64,000 bases of DNA. Source: Thermoflexibacter ruber (GTDB lineage: Bacteria; Bacteroidota; Bacteroidia; Cytophagales; Thermoflexibacteraceae). Numbering within the stretch: position 1 is the first letter of the stretch; each line of letters opens with the position of its first letter. Below, one piece after another: positions 15,487 to 25,842 of the stretch. The stretch is from NCBI RefSeq assembly GCF_900113045.1, contig NZ_FONY01000003.1, positions 124,001-188,000 on the forward strand. The letters are read 5' to 3'. Below the pieces are notes generated by a model that searched no databases, was not told the origin of the DNA, and saw nothing but the letters and a program-made list of their open reading frames with translations. Position numbers and translations under genes: made by a program.

Positions 15487-17451
15487 TCATTCATCATAAT
15501 TTATCCTTATGGAATGAACTCGTCTTGGCAGCCATACTTGCATTTGTGTTTTGCCACGATTGCACCAAGTATAATAAGGAATAGCTGTAATTTTCTTTTT
15601 TTCAGGTTTTAAACCTTGCCCGTCAGGAGTAGGTTTAAAAGTAATGGCTTCTGTCTGCAAGGCAATGATAGGTTCGTGAAGTATCTGCTGTTTACTCTCT
15701 GTAAACTTAGCATTATCAGGCAGATAGAAGTCCCACGCTTTGCCGTTATTGTCTATGCCCTCCACACAGTAAATCAAAGCCCCTCTTTGCAAAGCTACTC
15801 GGTCTTTATTTTGGCTTACTTCTTCTCTTGCAATTACTCTCCTTACGTCCATAGGCAAAGAAAAACTTACCTCATCTCTTGCCTCCCATTGCCTTTCTAT
15901 CACAGCGTACCCTTTTTCAACTTTTACTTCTACTTTCTTTCCATTGACAAAAAAAGAAATATTAGATTGGTAGTTAGTCAAATATTTGTACAAATTTCCT
16001 GAAACAGGCTCGCCATCCGCCCAACTTGGAATACGAATATAAAGAGCAAATCTATTTTGAGTAGAAGGCGAAAGAGAAATTTTTACTTTCCCTTCCAAAG
16101 GAAAATTAGTTTGCATACTTACACTTACCTCATTATCAGCTAATTTTATTTTTGCATCGCTACTAACAAATAAGTTTACCCAAATTCCATTGGCAGATTT
16201 AGCATAAATATAGTCCCCCAAAGAAGCCACCAAACGAGCAATATTAGAAGGGCAGCAAGCCGTTCCAAACCATTCTTTTCTCTCGTGAGTTGCATTAGAA
16301 GCAAGCGGATTGCCATAGAAAAAGCGGTCGCCACTTAAAGAAAGTCCATCTAATGCTCCGTTGTAAAGGCTTCTTTCTAAGACATCTATGTATTTGCTTT
16401 CTCCTGTCAGCGCGTTCATGCGTTGATTCCAAAATACCATACCTACCGAAGCACAAGTTTCGCAATAGGCAGACTCGTTAGGCAGGTCGTAGTCTTGGCT
16501 AAATCCTTCATTACGCCCAGACGAGCCAATGCCTCCCGTTACATACATATTCCTATGCACTACATCTTCCCAAACCGTTTTCATTGCCTTCATGTAGCCT
16601 GTATCTCCTGTATTTACAGCTACATCTGCTGCGCCTGTATAGAGATACATCGCCCTAACTGCGTGTCCTGTGATTTCTTTTTGCTCTTTGACAGGTACGG
16701 CATCTTGGCAGTAGGCTGGGTCTTTCCAGCTATCCCAAATTACTCCTTTGCCAAAACCTCTCCCTCTTTGTGCTAAGAACCAATCTGCCAATTTTAAATG
16801 TCTTTCCTCTTGACTTACTTTATACAATTTGACCAAAGCCAATTCAATTTCTTGATGTCCTGATACCCATGGACGGTTGGCAAGCCTGAAAGTGCTATCT
16901 ATGTGATTTGCAAAACGAATGGCTACGTCTAAAAGTTTTCGCTTGCCTGTGGTATTGTAATAAGCGACTGCCGCCTCTATCAAATGCCCTGCACAATAGT
17001 CTTCGTGCTTTTCCATATCTGTCCAGCGATTTTCTAATTCATTAAGTGTATAGTAGGTATTCAAGTAGCCATCTGGGAGTTGGGCGGCGGCGATTTTGTC
17101 AATCCACTCATCAGCTTTCTTCTCTAATGCAGGGTCAGGGTGAGTTTTCAAAGCATAAGCAATGGCTTCCAAAGCCTTATATACATCAGAATCATCGTAA
17201 TAAATCCCTTCATGTTTTTCTCCTTGCTTGCGAGCTACTTTTTCAAAATTGCGAATACGTGGGGTTTTTACCTCAGTTTGCAAAATGCAAGTTTGCAAGG
17301 TAGTGGTAGCAACTTTTTCCATTTTAGGCTTCCAAAAGGCATCTGTAATGCTGACCTCAGAAAAGCCTATAGGTGTAAGGACTTGCTGGTTTTGCCCTTG
17401 CAAAGTACGGGTAATAGAAAGTAGAAATATAAAAATATATAACTGTTTCAT
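15487..17451 (-). CDS. Secreted GH127-family glycosidase (beta-L-arabinofuranosidase-like, DUF1680)
   Basis: A 654-residue protein with an N-terminal signal peptide (about 20 residues) and the GH127 alpha/alpha-barrel followed by beta-domains. Characterised members remove beta-L-arabinofuranose residues using a zinc-bound Cys nucleophile. The corresponding residues are visible: Glu331 and Cys333 in CETCAS, the Cys399-Cys400 pair in GTACCPSN, and Glu315 in RNEGF at the spacing expected for the acid/base. It suggests use of plant or algal glycans, but no SusC/SusD pair or other glycosidase is nearby, so it is not in a typical polysaccharide utilisation locus. The substrate is inferred from family only. 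Confidence 0.88.
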   Translation of the reverse strand: MKQLYIFIFLLSITRTLQGQNQQVLTPIGFSEVSITDAFWKPKMEKVATTTLQTCILQTEVKTPRIRNFEKVARKQGEKHEGIYYDDSDVYKALEAIAYALKTHPDPALEKKADEWIDKIAAAQLPDGYLNTYYTLNELENRWTDMEKHEDYCAGHLIEAAVAYYNTTGKRKLLDVAIRFANHIDSTFRLANRPWVSGHQEIELALVKLYKVSQEERHLKLADWFLAQRGRGFGKGVIWDSWKDPAYCQDAVPVKEQKEITGHAVRAMYLYTGAADVAVNTGDTGYMKAMKTVWEDVVHRNMYVTGGIGSSGRNEGFSQDYDLPNESAYCETCASVGMVFWNQRMNALTGESKYIDVLERSLYNGALDGLSLSGDRFFYGNPLASNATHERKEWFGTACCPSNIARLVASLGDYIYAKSANGIWVNLFVSSDAKIKLADNEVSVSMQTNFPLEGKVKISLSPSTQNRFALYIRIPSWADGEPVSGNLYKYLTNYQSNISFFVNGKKVEVKVEKGYAVIERQWEARDEVSFSLPMDVRRVIAREEVSQNKDRVALQRGALIYCVEGIDNNGKAWDFYLPDNAKFTESKQQILHEPIIALQTEAITFKPTPDGQGLKPEKKKITAIPYYTWCNRGKTQMQVWLPRRVHSIRINYDE

Positions 17452-17672
17452 AATGTTTATGAACTTAGATGAATGACTAAAAAATGCACAAGCAATATAG
17501 TAAGAATTTACTTTGATAGCCTACCGCCAAAAAGATAGCACCAAATCGGTTAAAATTGTAAAATTTTCAGCATAAATTTCTATCTTTTCTTTATCATTGT
17601 AAGAAAGCATGCCTGCTTTTTTGCTATGCAATTATTTTAATCAATTTACTTAACCCATCAACTTTCAATAAC

Positions 17673-18383
17673 ATGCTTATAATCAAATATTTAGTTTCAT
17701 TATTTGTTTTTACTTGTTTATCTTTTCAAGAAAAAGATGAACTTGCAGGGGCTTGGCGCCAAAAACATAGCAACAACGAAGAAACAGTGAAAATCTATGC
17801 TGATGGCTATTTCATGTTTGCCAGATTTGACAAGGAAGGTAAAAAGTTTGTAGCGGCCGGCGGCGGGACTTACTCGCTCCAAGGCAAGGAATACAAGGAA
17901 AACATAGAGTTTTTTACTATGGATTCTACGCAAGTAGGGCAGACGTGGGACTACAAAGTATCTTCTTTGAAAGACAAAAAATTGGTGCTTGAGGGTAAAA
18001 AAGGCAAAGAAAACTGGGAACGCATAGACGGAAGCCAAACCGTGCTTACAGGAAATTGGCGAATCACGGCAAGGGCAAATGCTCAAGGTGAAATGAGTCC
18101 CATACAACGCTCTGCACGCAAGACCTTGAAAATTCTTTCGGGTACACGTTTCCAATGGGCGGCTATCAACACGGAAACCAAACAGTTTTTTGGCATGGGA
18201 GGAGGCACTTATACCGCAAAAGATGGCAAATACACAGAAAATATTGAAGTATTTTCCAGAGATAATTCGCGTGTAGGAGCAAGTTTGACTTTTGACTATG
18301 AAGTACAAGGTAATGATTGGGTACATTCTGGCTTGAGTTCCAGAGGCGACAAAATCAAAGAGGTTTGGTCAAGAGAAAAGTAA
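17673..18383 (+). CDS. Secreted protein with two tandem lipocalin-like domains, function unknown
   Basis: The 236-residue product starts with a signal peptide (about 18 residues). Two related beta-rich domains of about 100 residues follow (about 22-118 and 126-236). Each begins with a Gly-x-Trp-Arg motif and contains the same core, GGGTYS or GGGTYT, followed by a Lys-Tyr-x-Glu-Asn-Ile-Glu segment. The pattern resembles small lipocalin-like Bacteroidota proteins (DUF4488-like). It is encoded 32 bp upstream of the sortilin-like propeller gene and is probably co-transcribed with it. No enzymatic residues can be assigned. Confidence 0.72.
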   Translation: MLIIKYLVSLFVFTCLSFQEKDELAGAWRQKHSNNEETVKIYADGYFMFARFDKEGKKFVAAGGGTYSLQGKEYKENIEFFTMDSTQVGQTWDYKVSSLKDKKLVLEGKKGKENWERIDGSQTVLTGNWRITARANAQGEMSPIQRSARKTLKILSGTRFQWAAINTETKQFFGMGGGTYTAKDGKYTENIEVFSRDNSRVGASLTFDYEVQGNDWVHSGLSSRGDKIKEVWSREK

Positions 18384-18415
18384 AAAAAGCTCTCAAAACT
18401 ACAAATTTTTAGCTT

Positions 18416-20749
18416 ATGAAACAGTTTTATTTACTTATCTATGTATTGCTTTTTACTTCCTTTGTCTTTGCCCAAGAAGTCGTCAATAACAAACGTGCTT
18501 CCTCAGGCAAAGAGCGAGTGAAAGCCTTTCAAACGCATGAAAAACTTTTAGCTTCTTCCCCTTACAAAAATATCACTTGGAGATTGGTAGGACCTAATAC
18601 GCGAAGTGGTCGTAGTACTGACGTGTGGGGGATTGCTGGTAAGCCTAATATCATGTATGCCGCTTTTGCTACTGGAGGTTTTTGGAAAACAGAAGATGCG
18701 GGCAGTTCTTGGATTCCCCTTTTTGATAAACAGGGTACGCAAGCCATAGGCAACTTTGCCCTCGCTCCTTCTAACCCTGACATTATCTACTTAGGTACAG
18801 GCGAAGCAAATATTTTCCGCGCTTCTTTGGCAGGAATGGGCATTTACAAAAGCACTGACGGTGGGAAGTCATGGCAACATTTGGGCTTAGAAAATACAGG
18901 AACGATTGCACGTATCATCGTACACCCCCAAAATCCAGATATTGTCTATGTCGCCGCAAGTGGCAATGAGTGGTCTTATAATTCAGAAAGAGGGGTTTAT
19001 CAAAGCACAAATGGTGGAAAATCTTGGAAAAAGATTCTTTATGTAGATGAAAAAACAGGCTGCATAGATTTGGTCATAGACCCCTCTGATGCCAACACTT
19101 TGTATGCTTCTATGTGGAACAGAATCCGCAAACGTTGGTCTGACCCTGTTCCCGAAGACGGCGATTACATCTATAAAAGTACAGACGGAGGGAAAACTTG
19201 GCGAATCATCAATAAAGGTTTACCCGATACTAAGTACACAGGAAGAATAGGTTTAGCTGTAGCCCCATCTAAGCCCAATGTAGTTTATGCCTTTATAGAC
19301 AATCACTTAGAAAAACGTAAACCCAAAGAAGGAGAAACAGATTCTTACGAAAGACCCGTTGAAAAAATAGTCATAGGGGCAGAGGTGTGGAAAAGTGAAG
19401 ACAAAGGCGAGTCTTGGACGAAACAAGGAGAAGTTCATGATTTTCTAACCCCGTTCTCAGGTACTTATGGTTGGGTATTTGGGCAAATCCGTGTATTGCC
19501 TACCGATGCGAACACCATCTTTGTATTAGGAGTACAAATGGCAAAATCTACCGATGGAGGCAAAACTTGGAAAGTACTCCAGCCTACTGACAAAGAAAGC
19601 GATTGGATACACGGGGATAATCACGGACTTTGGATAGACCCTACTAATCCTGAACGAATGATTTTAGGGAATGACGGAGGGGTGAGCGTAACTTATAATG
19701 GTGGTGCAAAGTGGAAAAATTTTTTTGATAAGATTCTCACTACTCAGTTTTATACCATTACTTACGATATGCAACAACCTTTCAATATTTTCGGCTCAGT
19801 CCAAGACGAAGGAAGCATGGGCGGAAGTATAGAAAACACCTTTGGTAAGCCTCAGAACCCCAACGTCAAGGCTTGGGACTTTACACCAGGAGGTGAAGGT
19901 ACGCAAATTTGCATAGACCCAATAGAGCCAAATATTGTCTATTCATCAAGTTTTTACGGCAGGCTGATGCGAAGCGACATGACCAAAAGTCGTAGAAATT
20001 GGAGTACACGCATACACCCGCCCAAAGCAAGCGATGAGGAATCTCATCGTGGAGAATGGTTAGCGGGGACTTTGCTCTCGCCTCACGATAGAAAAACTGT
20101 TTATCATGGCATGCAATACTTGTTCAAATCTGAAAATCAGGGAGATAGCTGGAAAAGAATTAGTCCGGATTTAAGTTATAACAACAAACAAAAATTTGGT
20201 AAATATCCTTATCTTATCTACCACCAAGCTATCACGGCTATTGATGAATCTTTTTTGAAAAAAGGCTTACTTTATGTAGGTACTGACGACGGCAGAGTTT
20301 GGCTAACTGAAAATGATGGAGCAGACTGGACAGAAATCACTAAGGGACTACCTTCCAATGCTCATGTAGCTAAAATTCAGGCTTCTCGCTTCAACGAGGG
20401 ACGTGTCTATGTCGCCCTAAGTGATAGGCGCGAAGACAACATTACTCCATATATTTTTGTATCTGAGGACAGAGGGAAAACCTGGACAAATATAGGCAAA
20501 AGACTGCCTCAAGCCCCTACCAATGTTATTATAGAAGATTTGGACAACGAGCAGGTACTTTATTGCGGTACAGATATGGGAATTTATATGAGCAAGGACA
20601 AGGGCAAAACTTGGGTAGCTATCCAAGCCAATCTCCCCGCCTCTGTATCTGTCCAAGATATGTTTATCCACCCAAGGGATAAAAAGTTGGTAATTGCTAC
20701 CTACGGCAGAGGAGTATATGTATTGGATAGCTTAGAGGTTTTAAAGTGA
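18416..20749 (+). CDS. Secreted sortilin/VPS10-like beta-propeller with BNR/Asp-box repeats
   Basis: A 777-residue protein with a signal peptide ending in Phe-Ala-Gln. The rest is a propeller with many Asp-box type motifs (STDGGKSW, STNGGKSW, STDGGKTW, SEDKGESW, SEDRGKTW, SKDKGKTW), spaced through the protein as in VPS10/WD40-like BNR proteins. Annotation pipelines often call such proteins glycosyl hydrolases, but there are no convincing sialidase catalytic residues here, so a binding or scaffold role is equally likely. There is no T9SS sorting domain at the end. The small tandem lipocalin-like gene lies directly upstream. Confidence 0.82.
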   Translation: MKQFYLLIYVLLFTSFVFAQEVVNNKRASSGKERVKAFQTHEKLLASSPYKNITWRLVGPNTRSGRSTDVWGIAGKPNIMYAAFATGGFWKTEDAGSSWIPLFDKQGTQAIGNFALAPSNPDIIYLGTGEANIFRASLAGMGIYKSTDGGKSWQHLGLENTGTIARIIVHPQNPDIVYVAASGNEWSYNSERGVYQSTNGGKSWKKILYVDEKTGCIDLVIDPSDANTLYASMWNRIRKRWSDPVPEDGDYIYKSTDGGKTWRIINKGLPDTKYTGRIGLAVAPSKPNVVYAFIDNHLEKRKPKEGETDSYERPVEKIVIGAEVWKSEDKGESWTKQGEVHDFLTPFSGTYGWVFGQIRVLPTDANTIFVLGVQMAKSTDGGKTWKVLQPTDKESDWIHGDNHGLWIDPTNPERMILGNDGGVSVTYNGGAKWKNFFDKILTTQFYTITYDMQQPFNIFGSVQDEGSMGGSIENTFGKPQNPNVKAWDFTPGGEGTQICIDPIEPNIVYSSSFYGRLMRSDMTKSRRNWSTRIHPPKASDEESHRGEWLAGTLLSPHDRKTVYHGMQYLFKSENQGDSWKRISPDLSYNNKQKFGKYPYLIYHQAITAIDESFLKKGLLYVGTDDGRVWLTENDGADWTEITKGLPSNAHVAKIQASRFNEGRVYVALSDRREDNITPYIFVSEDRGKTWTNIGKRLPQAPTNVIIEDLDNEQVLYCGTDMGIYMSKDKGKTWVAIQANLPASVSVQDMFIHPRDKKLVIATYGRGVYVLDSLEVLK

Positions 20750-20842
20750 AATAATGTCAAAAGCGTTGTTAGCTAATTAGGGGCGTATTCTTTCATTGGT
20801 AAAAAAAGAGAAAGTAATTAATTTTAGGCATTGTTAGCTATT

Positions 20843-23281
20843 TTAGACTCTAAACCCCATCACCAAAATATCATCTATCTGCTTATGGTCTTTTCCTTTC
20901 CATGCTTCTATGGTTTGGTCAAGTAACTGTTTTTGTGCTTGTATTGGTTCAGAATGTAGGCTAAAAAGCAGTTCTCTGAATCGCTTAACCATGAATTTTT
21001 TGCCATGCTCTCCTCCAAATTGGTCTTGAAAGCCGTCAGAATACATATATGTCATGGTAGGAATAGAAATATCTATGGTATGTTTAGTAAAAAGGTGATT
21101 TTCTTTGGTATCGCCTCCTATGGCACGCTTGTCTGCTTTGATTTCACGCAGTTCATTATTTTGCACAATGCAGATAGGGTTCATTGCTCCTGCAAATTCC
21201 ATGAATTTTTTGTATTGGTCTATGACACAAATCGCCATGTCCATGCCATCTTTGGCATCAGCCTCTCCTTTACGAAGAGCTTGCTTAATTCCCTTGTCTA
21301 ACTCACTCAAAATCAAATCAGGAGAAATAATGCCTTTTTCTAATACAATTTGATTGAGTAAGGAATCGCCTATCATGCTCATAAATGCACCAGGCACTCC
21401 ATGCCCTGTGCAATCCACTACTGCAATGACACAAAGTTTCTCAGAGATAGGGGCAAACCAATAAAAATCCCCACTTACGATGTCTCTCGGCTTATAAAGA
21501 ATAAAAGATTCAGGTAAGTACTGTTGAATGAGGCTTGTAGGAGGTAAAATTGCTTCTTGGATTCGCTTGGCATAGGTAATACTGGCTTTGATGTTGTTAT
21601 AGGCTAAGTCTAATTCCTGAGTTTTTAGGGCAAGCGTATCTCTCTGAGATTTAAGTTCTTCTTGGGTTTGTTCTAACTCAGTGTTTTTTACCTCAATTTC
21701 GTCTTTTTGTTGGGCAAGCAACTTATTCTTTTTTCGTACATTAAAGAGAGCATAAATGGCTATTAAGGTAGAGATAAGGATAAAAAGCAGCACAGCATAG
21801 AGAAAATTATTTTCTTCTGCTTGTTGGAGTGCCTCCAAAGTTTGAATCTTTTTTTCTTGCTCTAACTGAGCTATTTGTCTTTGCCTTTCTTTGTCTGCCG
21901 CCTTATTTTTTTCTATTTCTAAATCTTGTTTTACTTTTTCTTTTTCTAATTCTGCAATAGCTAATTTATCTTTTTCTGCTTCTCTTTGCTGTTTTAAAAT
22001 CTCCAATTCTTTCAAGGCAAGTGCGGCTCTGGCTTGTGCTTGTTGCTTTTCAGCTTTTTCTTTTTCCTCATCTGCTCTTAGCTTTTCTGCTTCTTTTTCC
22101 ATTGCCAACCTTTGCCTTTCTATCTCGCCTTTTATCTGCTGGATTTCTGCTTTTCGGGCTTCTTCGTTAGCAATTTCATCACTGATGTTTTTTTCATTCC
22201 TTTCTACTAAAAACTGCTGTTGGAGGAGTTCCTGTTGGGCTATTCTCTCGGATAATTCCAAAGAATCTCTGATAGCGGCATATTTTTTATAAAAAGAAAG
22301 GGCATTTTGGAAATCTTCTTTTACTTGCAAAATATTGGACTTGGTTTCATAAACAGCTTGTAAGAGGTAAGGATTTCTTAAGTTTTCTGCTATTTCCACA
22401 GAAGATTCATTATAATTTTCTGCATTATAAAGGTCTTTGCTATTGAGATAGACTACAGCAATGAGGTCTTGAATTTTGCAGATTTCGTGTATATCCTTTT
22501 GTTTTTGAGCAATTTGTAAGGCTTGCAAAAGATTATCAAGTGCATTCGTGTAATTCCCTATATTTTGATTGACTACACCGATATTGACTAAGGTAATGAC
22601 TTGTTCTTTCAAACTTTCTTTGAGTGTTCTTTGAAGTACAAGGGTTTGACTGAGAAAATCTAAGGCTTTGGTATAGTTTTTCAAATATCGATGAATGTAG
22701 CCAAGATTATTAAGTGAAGTTAGTTCTTCTCCTTTATCTTTGGCTTGGCGAGCCAAGTTAAGTATCTCTATATTACTTTCTAATGCTTTTTCGTATTGGT
22801 TGAGTTTTTTATACGCATTGGCTATTTGCCGTAAGTTTCTAATAATGGCTGGGTAATTGTTTTCAGTGCGATATGTTTTTAAAGCTTTGTTATAATAACT
22901 AATCGCTTCCTCATATTTTCTCGATTCCAATAGCTCATCTGCAATCTGTTCGTTGGTATTGGCTTTTTCATCAAGTTCATTGGATTTTTTGAAATAAGTC
23001 AAAGCGTTTTCATGTAGGTTGCCTTCCTCATAGATTTGTCCTATTTCTATATAGATAGGAGCTAATTTTTCTTTTATTTCAGGACGTTTTTCTTGCTCTT
23101 TTTCAAGAATTTTTATCGCTTGTAGATAATTTCTTAGAGCAGTTGGCAAGTCTTTTTCTACTTTAGCAGCGCGAGCAGTGGTCAGTAGGCTATCTGAGTT
23201 TTGTGCAAAAATAGATTGGACTATTGAAATGTACAATAGCACAAAAAAAGAGAAAATATATTTTAGAAATGCTTTACTCAT
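20843..23281 (-). CDS. TPR-containing membrane sensor with SpoIIE-type PP2C phosphatase output
   Basis: The 812-residue protein has a signal peptide, then about seven tetratricopeptide repeats (about 35-330) expected in the periplasm, a charged coiled coil (about 335-490) and one transmembrane helix (about 494-517). A second short coiled coil leads to a cytoplasmic SpoIIE/PP2C-like domain (about 590-812). The phosphatase motifs are present: RDIVSGDFYWF near 597, VVDCTGHGVPGAFMS near 620-650, and the Asp-rich DGMDMA block. Such domains dephosphorylate anti-anti-sigma (STAS) proteins in partner switching, but none is encoded here. It overlaps the preceding TonB-dependent receptor gene by 4 bases (ATGA), so the two are translationally coupled. 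Confidence 0.9.
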   Translation of the reverse strand: MSKAFLKYIFSFFVLLYISIVQSIFAQNSDSLLTTARAAKVEKDLPTALRNYLQAIKILEKEQEKRPEIKEKLAPIYIEIGQIYEEGNLHENALTYFKKSNELDEKANTNEQIADELLESRKYEEAISYYNKALKTYRTENNYPAIIRNLRQIANAYKKLNQYEKALESNIEILNLARQAKDKGEELTSLNNLGYIHRYLKNYTKALDFLSQTLVLQRTLKESLKEQVITLVNIGVVNQNIGNYTNALDNLLQALQIAQKQKDIHEICKIQDLIAVVYLNSKDLYNAENYNESSVEIAENLRNPYLLQAVYETKSNILQVKEDFQNALSFYKKYAAIRDSLELSERIAQQELLQQQFLVERNEKNISDEIANEEARKAEIQQIKGEIERQRLAMEKEAEKLRADEEKEKAEKQQAQARAALALKELEILKQQREAEKDKLAIAELEKEKVKQDLEIEKNKAADKERQRQIAQLEQEKKIQTLEALQQAEENNFLYAVLLFILISTLIAIYALFNVRKKNKLLAQQKDEIEVKNTELEQTQEELKSQRDTLALKTQELDLAYNNIKASITYAKRIQEAILPPTSLIQQYLPESFILYKPRDIVSGDFYWFAPISEKLCVIAVVDCTGHGVPGAFMSMIGDSLLNQIVLEKGIISPDLILSELDKGIKQALRKGEADAKDGMDMAICVIDQYKKFMEFAGAMNPICIVQNNELREIKADKRAIGGDTKENHLFTKHTIDISIPTMTYMYSDGFQDQFGGEHGKKFMVKRFRELLFSLHSEPIQAQKQLLDQTIEAWKGKDHKQIDDILVMGFRV

Positions 23282-25653
23282 TCCATTTTAAAGGAAATAC
23301 CTATTTGAATATTTCTGCCTAACTGAGGGGTATATTTCATATCTACATCAAAACCTGTGGCGTTTAAACCACCATATTGAGCATCAAAAACATTAATAAT
23401 TTTAAGAAAACTACTTATATTTTTGTTGAATGTATAACGAGCCGTCATGTCTAAAGTATAATACCCTTTGATGAAATTTTTAAACAGCTCTCTACCGATG
23501 TCGAGGTCTGTGTCTATGTATTTCCTATACCAGCCACTCATGGCTACGTTATCAAAATTCAAGTATAATTTTTTCAGCGGATTTAAGGAAATATTCCACT
23601 GCAAAGTATGTCTTGGTACTTGGCGGTATTCATTGAGTCGTCCTGTCAAATCTCCTCCTAAATCTTCAAAACCAAACTGATAGGTATAAGCAAAGTTGGT
23701 ATTTAGCCCTATGGCAGGAATCAAATCTCTGGCGCGTAAAGCTACTTGGAAACCTGTCAGTGCTGCTAAGGTGCTTGCTTCATTCCGATAACTCCTAACC
23801 AAACCTCCTGTCGCTTTAGGGTATTCAGTACGATTTATCGTATCTAAGAATGCTACAATCAAGTTGGAAACGGAATTAACAAAGCCTGATACGTCTAAAT
23901 AGGTATTGGTATTAATCGCGTATCGTAGCCCAAAATCAATCGCTCCTAATTCCTCAGGAGCCAAGTTAGGACTTGGAACTACTTGATAACTAATAGAATC
24001 ATTAAACTTTCCGTAAGTTCCTGTAGTAAAATCAATTTCTCTATCAGGGAAAGCCACAGAGTTATAAGAAATGGAGAGAGCAGGTGCTTTGAAAGCATAT
24101 CCTCCTGACAATCTGAGAGAAGTTTTATTAGTTAGCTTATACATTACTGCGATGCGGTTATAACTTTGGTCAGAATAATTAGAGGGATTGTCATAACGCC
24201 AACCAAAGACAATATTCCAACGCTTCGAGCTATAATATCCTTGAATAAATGCCCCAAAATTATTAAAACTCGTAGGATTGATACCAAAATTACCAAGTAG
24301 AGGGTCTGGCGGTGGTCTGTGGCCAGTAAAAGGCTTATAATCAGATGGGTTAAAAGGAGAAGCTAAATCATTTGTTTGTGGCAAGGCACTCGATAGCTTG
24401 TAGGAAACTCCTCCTGTCAATTCTATTTTCTTACTCAAATTGTAATTTACAACTGCTTCTCCAAAAATATCGTCTGAGGCTTGGTAAATATAGCTTTTAC
24501 CCTCATTGCTATAATTAGTTGCCAAAGACGAATACTTGTCATACCTTTCTTTCAAATACATAAGGTTAGAAGTAAAAGTAAATTTATCCCAAGAAGTTGT
24601 ATAATTCAATGAAGTGATTTGCATTTTTTGTCCTATTCTATTTTCAGGGTTTTGATATCCAAAATAAAAAGGTCGCCTACCAATAGAAGAGTGGTCTTCA
24701 CGGTACATTTCATTAAAAGAAAGCTGTAAACCTCTGTAATTCAAGCTAAAACCTAATAAATAACTTTCTTGTGGAAGTTCGTTAAGAGGTGCATTTACAT
24801 AGCCATCTTTGCTATAATATGGAGATTGTAAAGCGAGAAAAAGCCCTAATTCTTTATCAAATCTTGGGTCGTTCACTATTGCTTGTAACTCTGCATCGCT
24901 CAAATTTTCAAGTTCTTCTATTTGTCTTAAAGGGCTATAAAGTTTCTTATACTCTCCATGCTTGATATTTTGGTCTGCTCTTACTCCTCTATTTGCATAA
25001 ATATTGTAATGAATCACATTTTTATTCTTACCTAATTTTCCACCAGCCATAAAATTAACATGACGGTACCCATACTGACCTGCCAGCGCATTGGCTTGAG
25101 CAAAAGTAGAGCTTTGTGTACTTTTTGTAATGATGTTAATGACTCCTGCCATAGCATCTGCTCCATATACCGCAGAAGAGGGTCCATAAATTACTTCTAT
25201 CCTATCTACTTGTGCAATAGGTAACTGCTCTCCAATGCTTAAAGCACTATTTGAGGAAGGCTGGATGGGAAGATTGTTAAGTAAAATTTTAGTATAAACA
25301 TTGCCCTCTAAGCCGCGCAATAGGAAAGCCTCTCCGAATATCCCACTACCCGGTTTGGAAACCCTGATACCTGGTACCATTTTTAGAACGTCCACCAAAG
25401 TAGTATAGCCATTTTTCAAAATATCTTCTTGGGTAATTACATAGACTGTAATAGGTAAATCTTCTAATTTTTTGACTGAGCGGCTTGCCCCTACTATTTT
25501 TTCTTCAGTAATCGCCTTGCCTTGAATCAACTCGTCTATCCCAAGTCTATCCATTTTTGCAAAAATGCTATCGCCTTGATTACTGCTATTTTGAGCAAAA
25601 ATCAAAGTGTAGAAAAAAATAAATTTTGTTAAAAGTATGATTTTTAATTTCAT
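23278..25653 (-). CDS. TonB-dependent outer-membrane receptor
   Basis: A 791-residue receptor with a signal peptide of about 20 residues, a plug domain (about 50-180) containing TVYVITQEDILKNGY and IEVIYGPSSAVYG-type motifs, then a 22-strand barrel ending in aromatic Phe-Lys-Met-Glu. It lacks the N-terminal carboxypeptidase-like domain typical of SusC proteins. It is closer to ColI/siderophore or vitamin receptor types, and the ligand cannot be told. The short segment before the plug is too small for an STN signalling domain. The stop codon overlaps the start of the TPR/SpoIIE gene in an ATGA, an unusual partner for a receptor. Confidence 0.92.
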   Translation of the reverse strand: MKLKIILLTKFIFFYTLIFAQNSSNQGDSIFAKMDRLGIDELIQGKAITEEKIVGASRSVKKLEDLPITVYVITQEDILKNGYTTLVDVLKMVPGIRVSKPGSGIFGEAFLLRGLEGNVYTKILLNNLPIQPSSNSALSIGEQLPIAQVDRIEVIYGPSSAVYGADAMAGVINIITKSTQSSTFAQANALAGQYGYRHVNFMAGGKLGKNKNVIHYNIYANRGVRADQNIKHGEYKKLYSPLRQIEELENLSDAELQAIVNDPRFDKELGLFLALQSPYYSKDGYVNAPLNELPQESYLLGFSLNYRGLQLSFNEMYREDHSSIGRRPFYFGYQNPENRIGQKMQITSLNYTTSWDKFTFTSNLMYLKERYDKYSSLATNYSNEGKSYIYQASDDIFGEAVVNYNLSKKIELTGGVSYKLSSALPQTNDLASPFNPSDYKPFTGHRPPPDPLLGNFGINPTSFNNFGAFIQGYYSSKRWNIVFGWRYDNPSNYSDQSYNRIAVMYKLTNKTSLRLSGGYAFKAPALSISYNSVAFPDREIDFTTGTYGKFNDSISYQVVPSPNLAPEELGAIDFGLRYAINTNTYLDVSGFVNSVSNLIVAFLDTINRTEYPKATGGLVRSYRNEASTLAALTGFQVALRARDLIPAIGLNTNFAYTYQFGFEDLGGDLTGRLNEYRQVPRHTLQWNISLNPLKKLYLNFDNVAMSGWYRKYIDTDLDIGRELFKNFIKGYYTLDMTARYTFNKNISSFLKIINVFDAQYGGLNATGFDVDMKYTPQLGRNIQIGISFKME

Positions 25654-25842
25654 TGCTTGTTATTTTTCCTCTAAAAAAACTTGAAAATATAACATAGCAT
25701 AGTAGTTGTAATCAATCAGAAAGGAAGTAAATATTTTTATATCAAAATATAGACGGTACAAGATAGCAAAAGGTTGATAAATCGCACAAATATTTTAACT
25801 TTTAATAATCAATATTGCTTCTTACTCCTCGTATCCTCTGTA

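Noticed and set aside
18416-20749. Sialidase or glycoside hydrolase
   Set aside because: Asp-box repeats alone do not show catalysis, and the Arg triad and Tyr/Glu of sialidases were not evident.
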